A stretch of DNA of 64,000 nt, taken from the NCBI RefSeq assembly GCF_910591885.1, contig NC_063279.1, positions 1,116,001-1,180,000 of the forward strand. Direction: 5' to 3'. The DNA is from Bombus terrestris (taxonomy: Eukaryota; Arthropoda; Insecta; Hymenoptera; Apidae). Position 1 is the first letter of the stretch. Every line of letters begins with the position of its first letter. The position numbers and the translations under genes were made by a program. This document shows positions 12,701 through 23,600 of the stretch, piece after piece. The notes beneath the pieces are model-generated. The model saw only the letters and a list, made by a program, of their open reading frames with translations, ran no database searches and had not been told where the DNA came from.

Positions 12701-14398
12701 TCTTCGACGAATATCCTGAATTTCTCGTCCCAACTCGCTCCTGACGATCTTCGAAACGTCGCATTTCCATTCTTTATCCTTGTCACTTTCTCTTCAAACG
12801 CCTTTCTCTCGTTCATCAACCTCTTTTGTGTCGCGTGTTACCACGATCCATCGTCGTGCTTCCTCCGATATACCGCGTAGTTGGTTCACATCGGTTTGTT
12901 TTATCGTTTCTTGTCGACAGTGCTAGTTGTTATTTCTATCGTTGTCTAAAAAAACCCAGACATCTGCTTGAATTTTGGGTTTTGCTGCCCGTGCTTTCAG
13001 ATGGAGAGTAGCCTTATCGGAGACTGATTTTTTAGCGCTCTATCGAATGCTAGGAGAGTCGATGGGGTGGTTCGTGCGTTTGACAGATTTTTCCGGCTCG
13101 TGCAATCTTCTTTTTCCTTCTGCGCTGTAGCTCTGTTTTTTTTTTTGGTTCTCGTCCTTTCGATGGCTTCATTTTTCGTGGGACTTTAAAGAACGTTCGA
13201 TCGGAGGTTTCGCGTCATAGCCACGTTCGACCGGTTTGTCGATTCGACCTTTTTTTCCATCGAGTGCGTCCTCTCTTTGTCGCTGCACCAGTTTATTTTG
13301 TAATTTCAACCTTTCGTTAAACTTTCTCTTTATCCGCCCGCGATCCTCTTATTCTTCCCTATCTAATTGCATAATTTCAAGCTTCAAACAATTTCGATTT
13401 CTGAACCAGATCGTAAGAATTCCTTCGTTAATAAGGAGAAACCAGCTTCGTTGGTCTGGCAAGCTCCCTCTGGATCTCCTTTGCAGCCATCGTTATCGGG
13501 AAAGGCGAATCCAAGCACTCGAGAAATTCTGCATCCACCAGCCTTTTCCCATATTCCCAATCCGCCAACCTTGAGAGCATCCTTCCTCGAATCTGCTGTG
13601 TTTCCTCCATGAATCGACTTCCAAGCTTTGCGTGCTTCCGTCTTCGACCGACGAATTGCTTCCTTCGCTTGCTCTATTATCTTCGTCTTAGCATTTAAGT
13701 AACTTTGCTGGAATTAGCCATAGGAACAGGTTAGAGACGATCGATCCGTTCAATCGCTTGGATGATCGTTTCATATTCTTCTTTGATAATAATGTAGAAT
13801 CTTTAAATACATTCGATAGATTATTGTCATTTGTAACTTCCTAACGTTCGAAGAATCTAATCCTTGCCTTACATAGGGAAATAAATTTGATCGAAAACTA
13901 TAGGAAATGTAATAACAGCCTTTAACTAGGCTTTAAATATTTATATAGCTCTATAGACCACTTTACTCTGAATATTTGCAACATTTTATTACAATACATA
14001 GCACGTATTGCCCGCGTTAAATTTCCCAAATGCATAAACATCCGCAGTCGATTAATCATTTCATGGCGCAAACAAGCATCTCCACCTGAATCGGAAGTTT
14101 CAATCGCCCCCCACCCAACCCTCCTTCTATTGTGCAACAACCCCGATAGGTCAATTTCTCGCATAGAACTAGCCAAAAATAACGACTGCTAAAAAATCCA
14201 CTGCTTACTCTTCGTTTGGCCAGTGTTGCTCAAACATTCCATCGTTCTATCAAGCCCTATCCCTAGCCAAGTCCCGTTAGCCACTCGCGTTCATCCGCTA
14301 ATGATAATTCAAGCAGCAACAAGCGTCGGATCGATCTTAACGATCAGTATCGTCACGTAACACCAGGGATAAATCAAACTCTTGGTGAAGAACTGGCG

Positions 14399-14674
14399 AT
14401 GCTGGACCCTTTTCGCCTCTCTCTAGCTCTTTCTCGCCCCGAAGCACGGCGAAACACGGCCGTCCATCCCCACCGGCGCCGAGCTACCGGACCGAGGCAA
14501 CCCCCTCCCCCTGAGCACGCTGCTGTCTCGGCTGTCCTGACGAGCGGAACCAGTCGCAGTTCGAACCCCGAGGAGACCGACCGAGGAGCTTATATCCTGG
14601 ACGTCGACAGCAGGCACGACGCTGATGATCGTGCCGAAACTCTTGGCCATGAGCCCGCCCTCGGAAGCATGCAG
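14399..14674 (+). CDS. Tentative first coding exon of the anchored-protein gene
   Basis: A frame open from about 14268 has its first ATG at 14399 and reaches a strong donor, GCATGCAG followed by GTGGGT at 14675, exactly in phase 0, the phase needed by the exon at 23500. The segment is GC-rich like the other exons. The encoded 92 residues are Arg/Pro/Ser-rich with no known domain, and other frames are also fairly open, so this could instead be a 5' untranslated exon. Confidence 0.35.
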
Positions 14675-17600
14675 GTGGGTGGCCTATGTTCCACGTTCGT
14701 CCGAGACTCCTCGTGACGCGAGCTTCTCCAATCGCTGTTTCTACGGGCTTCTTTTGGATGAAGTTCAGGTGCATAGGGGTGGAGGGAACGTTTCCAGGCA
14801 TTCGGACTTTGTTTCATAATATCTCGGTTGGAGGTTTTGGTATTTTCTAATTTTGTTTCGTTCCTAATCGAGGTGCGCGGGTGAATAGGGATAAATAGGA
14901 TCGAGGATTTCGCGAGTGCTTCGAGATTTACATCGAAGTATTTTATGATTACCGGGGGTTGCAAGTTTTGTTGTTTTCTAATTTTTTTCTCGTAATTACA
15001 AGTAAGATTATTAGCAGTTACACGTAAATTTTTGAAAGCTTCATGTGCGGTTTTATAATATGTTATCGTTGCTAAGGTGGAAGCTTTGGTATTTTATAAT
15101 ATTCTTTTTTTTATAGTTGAGCTACGTGCGTAGAAATGCATAAGATTAAACGTTCCCACGAGTGCTTCGAGATTTATTTTATTACCACTGACTTGAAAGT
15201 TCTATTATTTTATAATATTTTGTTTCCGTGATTGTGATACGTGTGTATGGTTAGAGGTAGGAATTTTTCGACAGCTTTAAGTACAGTTTTATAACAAATA
15301 TTTTATCGTGGATGGATCGCTAGGGTGGATGTTTGAGTATCTTAAAATTTTATTTCTTTTATAGTTGAAATGTATGTCTGTGAATATTGGTAATCAGGAT
15401 CGGGGATTTTTCGAGGATTTCGTGCTAAAAGTTTCGTGTTGCGATATTTTATTAAAACTTCAGGAATTTCGATATTATAATAATATGATCGTGGTGGTTT
15501 AGGTGAGACGAATACAGCGATGAATTTTATTTAAATTTCATCGTTACAACGCTGTGATTCAGTTTGCATACTTTTTGCTACTTTTAACGCGATTTCGTGG
15601 TAGATAATATATAAATTACGAAGTGCTCAGGACATTAGAACGGCTGGAATTAAATTATTAATTATTTAGGGTTAGCTTGATACGAGCTGTCTCGTGTTTG
15701 AGACAAGTTCCCCTTCGTCGAGTTCGCGGAGAAAGTTCAGAAGTTTGTTCGAGTTTGTCGTTTGGTATCGTTGCTCGTTTTCCACCCTCGATTGTAATCT
15801 CATTATCCTGCAGGGTTAGGGTGAATTATCTTCCGTTGAACCATGAGACGCCCCTCGACCAGGTCTGCAAAGTTATTTTCTAAATATTCTTTTCGGGGAT
15901 ATTTATTCAAAACACTCGGTTACTTTCCTTTCAACCCTTCAAATTCAAAATTGTTACAAAAGAAGTAGACAGTTCCAATTTCTGAGCTGATTCAACTACG
16001 CTTTTCGAAAAAGAAGTTGATAATTTCGATTTATGCATCCTTTCGAATAAACTATCCTTTCAACTTTCAAATTTGTTCAAACGTACTAGCCATTGAAATT
16101 TCAAATTTCGAAGGAATAAATGGGTTATTCAAATTTTCATATTTATTCAAATTAGCTGGTCGTCTCTTCAAATAGCAAAATCCTCTGCTTCTCGCAGATC
16201 TCGCATCTTACGTAATATTTATTTTTACAAATTTCCTGTTCTCAAAGAACAAAGAATATAATCGTACCTTTTCAATAGCGAGGAAGCTTGAAAAGGAAGC
16301 TCCCGGAATTTCCGCTCTCATTGCCTCGATTCATATCAAGAAACTCGTCTAATTTCCGAAACAAGTGTGCTAACAAGTAACGAGCGACGAAAGGAATGAA
16401 TTCCCAGGGTCTCGATATCTTGGATAAAGCTGTGTAAAAATTACGGTGAAGCGAAGTGTCTTCGATAACGACGTCCTTCGATCGGTTCTCTTGGCTTCCC
16501 TTCAATTCCCGGTCAACGTTGCACAGATTTCGAATGAAAGGAACACTAGTTCGTTGTGGTATAATGAGACCCTTCGCCATTTTCGACGACAAACGAGCGA
16601 GATAGCGTCGATGTTTCGCGTTTCTTTTCAAAACCTTCCAGCCGTTGATGCAGGGTTATGTGTAATGATAATTTTAATTAATTTTTTCCGTGGTATTTTC
16701 ATCAACGACCTTGTCGTATATTATCAAATACTTTTAGAATTATCGCAAAAGGAAAAATATATCTGTATATGTATTTTATGTATATATATATTATTCGCTT
16801 TCTTATCTTCTCAATTGCTCATTCAACTATTTATTCATTTTTATGAACGAGAAGAAAGAACGAGAAACTATCGCTTTTAAAATAAGAATTAGGTAAATCG
16901 GTTAAAAGGAAATTCTAATTGCGTTGATATCTTACTAGGCAACCAGTTTTGAAATCGAAACCACTCGACAACCTTCTCGTCCCCGATTCAAAGGGCAAAG
17001 GTTTCGATTAATTTACATCAGGTAACCCTTAACTTTTCCATTAGCGTCACATCAATCCGTTTGATGATAAAGTTTGCCGACAGTTTCGTGTCAAAGTTAG
17101 CAATCGAGTAGCAACGGTTTTAATCGTTAAACTATGGAAATTTCATTTTGTTCTATTTACTGTTACACGAACTCTTTGATATTAAAAAAAAAAAGAAATG
17201 ATTCCAGTCAGATATATTCGACGAAAGTAAACGTGCACGTTCTTTAGCCAACGGTTAAAGATTAAACGAAAGGGTGTTACTGTGTACACGCATGGAGAGG
17301 TACTGTGCGAGAAAAAGCAACCCGCTTTTTACCTTTCCCTCATCGACCGTGCCATGTCAAGGCCGAACAAGGCAAGATCTTTCAGTCACGGTCACGAACG
17401 TTGCCGTGTGTCCGTAGGAATCGCTCTGCAAATCATTGGCCGCGATTATGGCTCCGCCTTTCAACCCCTGATTACCTGCCTCCGAGAAATTTTTAATGGA
17501 CTGCGAGAGTTGTCGCTAACAGCTGAGCATTTGAATCGCTCTTTCGTTGCTAGCTGCTCGAGATAATTTACTAATTAAGAGAACATTTCTTTAAGAGCCA

Positions 17601-20600
17601 GTAGAGTGTCGAAAACGGTAATTAGTTTAAGAGAAAGGGAGGGGGACAGTCGTAGCTAGAACTCGATGACTTTAATAAACAGAGGATATAAGTTGATTAA
17701 TTGATTTTTTCAAAGAAATATTTCGATCATAAATCAACGTTGTTTGTTTTTGAAACATTTTTAGATTTGCACCTTTAGATTTTTTATAAATGCGTAAACA
17801 CCCGCGATCCAATTATAACTGAAATATGAATAGTACAAAATCGTATTTCTCGGGATACAAAAATTTTTTATTTACCTTTATACGAATACTTTTAATATCG
17901 TAACAAATATTCGGTTTAAATTGATACCGGCAGCGTATGAAATACGAAATCGATAAACGAAAGGGGAGTACGAATGAATGCACTGCAAATGTAGCCGCGT
18001 AATTGCAATATGAATTGCCATTATAAAATCGGCCCTTCGCTTTGTAAGCGAAAGAAGAATTGTTCGAGCATGACGGAGTGTTTTATTCGTTTTGTATTGT
18101 TTAGTCGATCGCGAGACTCGTCGAACGAGTTTCTAACCGAGTAACATATTTTAAAATCCAGGCAAGTTTTACCTAAGATAATATCAATTTAAAATTCAAC
18201 GAAGCACTTTGCCAAACGACTTGACATCTACATTTTTTAACGCTAAAACCAGAGTGCTCCGGCGGTTAATTCGTAATGTTTCGTATTAAAATGTATAGAT
18301 TTAAAACGATTTTTTAGAGATTCGAATGATTTTTGCTAAAATACAGTAGCACTGTATGGTAAGAAACATAGAAATCCGACTGAGATGTCCGACTAAATGA
18401 TATTTATCCGCCAACGAATTCTTCTCTTCGTATATAGTGTCAATAATAATTCTCGATTTTTTTCTATTAACATATTAAGAAATAATGACAATAGAAAGAG
18501 GTAATCGTAATTAGAGAATATATATTTATTTACACTTAACACACGCATCACATTCGTAAAAAATTTCTGTGTGTGTTCAAACACTTTCATGAATCACTGT
18601 AGGTGACGGTACGTAAGTGGCTATAACATACCGTACGTGAAGAAAATTCTCTATTCCTTAGAAATACGTAAAAAAAAATATACGAGCAGAAAAGAATGCA
18701 TATTTCATCTCTTTTCATACTAGCGTCGCGTCGGGTATTTGGACATTCTGCATCGTGTTATATTTTACGCAAAAAGGATTTGGATCGCAGCCAGATTGTT
18801 GTTTCATTCAAATTCTGTCGCTGTGTTGGCCACAAATCCGGCTTGTACACTAAAAATGCCACGAAATTTTTCATAAAACCGGTTTCAACCACTGCACACA
18901 GAACAATACAAAGAAACTCGTTTCCCGATTCTACCTCTAAATACGTTCTCGTTATTCAGCAAATGTTTGCACTAGAAACTCCTCTATAGGATAACAATCG
19001 ACAGCTGCTAGACATTCTTCGTCCAATATAAGCCAAACTGCAAAACTTTCGTGTCACTGACGATACATAAAATATGATGTCAAAATGTTTAGCGGTAAAT
19101 AAATTCCTTAGGAGATCTTATAGGCTTCGAAAGGATCCAATAAACGTAGTCAATTTCATAGCTGTCGTTCTTAGACGTGCATAGTGATTCGCAAAAATAT
19201 TTGAACAATTGCCATAGAAAAGTTTTATAAATCTTCTTAGTACGTGGTTGATTTTTTAAAGTGAAATTATAGGACGTTTAAAGCAAGCACGTACGATCCT
19301 CTTGATAAATAGAAAATCAGAATAGCCGCTAGTTTCGTATAGATCGTAAAACTTGATGTAGATCGTCAAAGGAATTTCTTCCAAGGACCAATACAGGAAT
19401 TAAAAAGTGTGTAGTGGTTTTGTAAATTTGAGATGCGATATCTTTCGTTTATATCGCGTTCTCGTGTTTTATATCCAAATACATTCGACGATCACTGTAC
19501 CATTTTTTATGGCTCTTACATTCTGAGCTGAAAATTTAGCAGACAATCCTTTACGAGCTCGTAGGATGAATCTGAAATTTTTATCGTAACGTCCTCCTGC
19601 GGAACAGGTAGTTCGTTTTTGTCCAGCCCCTTTCATGTTTCTTTATCTCCTCTTTTGTTTCTTTCTTATACGTCCACGTTGCCTTCCGTGGAATGGGAAA
19701 AGCTGTAAAAGAAGCGTCCAGCTTCATTAGCTTCCTGATTGCGTTCTATCGATCTGCATTCGCATCGCTTGTCGGACCAAGCGGCTTTTTTTATACGAGG
19801 TCGGACTAATTATACGCCTGTGGAAAAAAACGCTGAACAGGATAAAAATGAACCGATAAATTTACGTTATAATCCCATTAAATGTCGCTGCTCAGAATCG
19901 CTTGTCGCGTCGCGGCGTCGTGGATCGCTCTCGTCGTCCAGCGAACTCGAAGAATGACTGCACAATGTACGTATTCTGAAATACGGAGAAACTGTATTAT
20001 TAGACAGTATTTATACAAATTTATTATTTTCTAAATTTATTCGTTTATTTTGTTTTCTATAATGACAAGAATAAATAGAAATTCAGATTTCCCTTACAAA
20101 CGAGTTATCCGCCAGTTAAGGGTTAGTGCTACGAAAATATATTTTTCCATACACTTTTCATTTTAATTACTTTCATACAAATTTCGTACTTGGATCGTAA
20201 CGATTCTAACATCGATAGGAAACCTTTTCAAGTTTACTTTAAAGATGCTTTAGTAAGTGCGCAGTCGATTATCGAAATGTGATCGATAGGTAAATAATTT
20301 TTCCCGAAACAGTAAAGGATCCGCTTTTACGTCGGCGATATCGAAGAGCAAGAAACAAGGAATATCAGAGGACAGAAAATTAAACCAATACTAAAACAAT
20401 AAGAAAATAACCATCAAAGTAGAAACGATAATTTTCTCTGGAACGTCGAAGGTTTTTTCGAAATCGAATTGCTTGGCAATTTCTCGCTATGGCGATATCC
20501 GCTACTGCCAAGGTCGTGAAAATGACGCAAAAGCGAATAATGAAAATGACGTTCAAAGGGCGAGAATCGGATTGTGCCCTAAGAACACGAGCCGCTGCTT

Positions 20601-23600
20601 TGAACTTTGCACTTTTATCGTTACACCGTGATAAATATTATCTAGCGAAGAATTCTCGGGCGAAAGCTTCCTACGTCATCGTGTTACAAAGATACGTGCG
20701 TGTTACCGAGGCCTTCATCGTGCCAGTTGTAAACAGGCCTTAATAAAAATCCGATCGAGTATATTGCAACAAGACGAGCTATACCCGGTCGAAGACTTTC
20801 CAACTTATGCTCGAGTTCCGTGATTCAGGAAAATTCTCGAAAAGATTTCTCTGTTCGCGTCAGATGCAATTATGGATTATTAATAACGATATCGTCAATT
20901 AAACTTTGATATTCTTAGCCAGGCACGAACCACACGGACTGATATACTGTATCGGGTTTCGAGCCAGATTAAAGAACGAGTTTCCTCCACTCATACACGC
21001 GTGAAATCTTCGATTTCTCTATTGTGTTTGAATTAAGTAATTGCAATTTCTCTTCTTCCTGGAGATAGTTTTAATAAAGGTGTCTGGTTAATTTAATTAG
21101 CCATCCGGGTAGTTGTAATTTATAGGTGAAATCAAGATCGCGAGAACCTACTTTGCAGGGAAAATAAACGAGAAATATCCTTCTTCATTCGGATCGACGT
21201 TATTCTCGGGTGCGAGGAGCGTCGAAGGTTGTTTAACGTTGCTACGATCCTCCTTCGAGTTCTCTCGAGACGATCGGAAACACGGAACGAACGCTTGTTT
21301 AATTCTTGATCGAGTTTATCAATTCGTAAAGACTCTAGTACGGTTTGTACTGCACTTTTCGGTGGCTAAACGTCTCCGTTATCTATCGATTATTCCTACA
21401 CGTGTCTCCTTCAATTTCTTACGAACTATTTGCGAGAAGTTGTATCATTCCTCGCTTAATGGAATTTACGGGAAAATGTATAATTCCTTTTACCAAAGTT
21501 TCTTCTCCTTTTCATCAATTTTACCTCTCGACTTGGAAACCTGTGATATATTACGATAACACCTTTACTTTACTAAAGGCACGTGCCTTTCCTTTGCGAA
21601 TAATCGGTAAACGTATCAAACGCTATGATCGTTGGCGATGACCGATGAAACAGGCCAAATATCGCTGGAATCTACACGAGCCTCGCATGGAACTCCGTTC
21701 TCAGCGTTTGATCGTCGAATCTCCTGTCTTTCGATATCTCTAACATCTTGTCACTTGATATTTTCTGATATTATATTACCTGGCTCTTTCTGGCCTTTAA
21801 TAACGATAAATGACGCGTCGATGAATAATTAACAGGTGCGTCGATCGAATTTTTACGTTTCCAAAACGACCATGAAAGATGAGGCAACGTAGGCTGACGA
21901 TCGAATTGGAACGCTTTCGATGATCGAACAGACAATGGAAATATCACAAAGCCTCTCCTTTTGTAAACCGATAAGCCGAATCGAGCTTCAGTTCTGTGAG
22001 CAGCAACTTCCGTAGAGATGAAAACTTCATCGATCGTTCGTTCGTGTGTGCAAACAAAGTAATAAATCCAATATCCAGCATTTTTCCAAGCTACTCTTCG
22101 CCTTTAGTTTATTCAAATGCAACCTTTTGTCGATCGTAATCTTCTCAGCTAGAATTTTGGTACAATCTTTGTACTGTTTCGATTGCAATATTATTGTAAA
22201 TTTAGTAATGAAACTGTTTTTATTTCATTTAAATTTACTTTGACTAAACACGCGTGTAATGTTTTGAAAAAGCTACGTATGTTTAAAAATGGGATGACAT
22301 AGTTATTTGAAAGATTATTTCAATCCCTTGAAACTGTTTGGAACATGCTCAAATTACTCGCGTATTCATCCTTGATTGCCACATTGCCCTATTTCAATTG
22401 GAAATTTTGTCAAAAATCCAAGACGTTTAGCGAAATAATCAGGACAGAGAATGTAACACGTAAAGAGTACGAGTTTTAGTCTCTGAAAGAGGAAAACGTG
22501 AATGCGAAACAAAGATTATTAAACATGCACATCTATAACACCTTAGCAACTAATAAACATTGTTATTCGTGTACGAAACTCGCGACAGTGAAAGCCAGAG
22601 TGGAGAACTAATCTTTATGGTTATTCGATGATCATCGATTCGTTTGCAACGTGACGAGTAAATGTAATCTAACGATCGACGCAATGAGAGCATATGGTGT
22701 CTTCGGTGAAATTCCCGGAAACGTTCTTGCATAGACTATATCGTGCAAAATCAATTCGAACCAGTGACAGCACCCGCGTGATGTAAATGCAACGTGCATA
22801 ACGCGGTTGTGTGCACGACTGGAATAGTATCTGGGAATAGCGTTATCAGAGCTTGAACATGATTACGTCAGATACTGAGCAGATTCGTACACGTCGTGAA
22901 ACGCTTGAGATTCTGATGTTCTAACAGCTAACATTAAATAAGCAAAGAAACACTTAAATATTCTTGGTATTATATTCTAGAGAAATGATTGACTTTATTG
23001 CTCGGTCGAATTTTTCTAAATTTCGCTAGATTTTTTCTAAAATCGCAGCGCTTTAAATGTTCCATAATTGCAGGTACGTAATTCGTACTCGATAAACAAG
23101 AAACTGATTTGAAAGTAACACGATCGTTGGTTTTCCTATTGCTGGATACAAATAAACAATTACCATTTGGCAATCGATGATGAATTTCCTCGTATTTTTT
23201 ATAATTCATTATCTTTTTCTATGAAGTTTTCTATTCTAATTTTTTAAAACTCCGATAGCGACAGTTTCTATCGTTTTGAGCTTAACTTTCAGAAAAATCG
23301 TATTACTTATGGGATCATCTGATATATCACGAAATAAATTGAATTATAGTAAATACTACTCCGTTAATGCTGTTCCTCGCGATCTATGTTAAAAATTGCA
23401 TAATCTTATTGATCAGAGTGTGGAACCTATTAATAATTATTGCTGACTATAAAGGGAAAGTGAATATTGGACAAACAGTTACTGTGTCTCGTTAAACAGA
23501 AGCCACTGAGAGAGCTGGGCCGATTGTGCCTCAGTACGGGTGAGCAGAGCAACGACGTCGTCGCGGAAGTTTGCACAGAGCCTCGTGGCGGACTTCCATT

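Larger units (their letters stand above)
1..14267. other. Gene-free region upstream of the plus-strand gene
   Basis: I see no exon chain or family signature in this 14 kb. Open frames are short, overlap in several frames, and lack recognisable domains. It is AT-rich with scattered CpG-rich islands at about 1560-1830, 5660-5890, 6630-6890 and 12500-12700, which could be enhancers, promoters or untranslated exons. A TA dinucleotide tract lies at 1224-1242, and homopolymer A runs lie near 3791 and at 10789-10808. Absence of a gene is inferred only from lack of signal; noncoding RNA genes cannot be excluded. Confidence 0.5.

Noticed and set aside
14545..14570. tRNA B-box-like word GTTCGAACCCC
   Set aside because: No cloverleaf can be formed around it and no A box lies at the right distance; it sits inside the proposed exon.
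16446..16880. 144-codon plus-strand open frame
   Set aside because: Hydrophobic runs come from AT-rich DNA (Ile, Tyr, Leu, Phe), with no domain and no matching exon phases.
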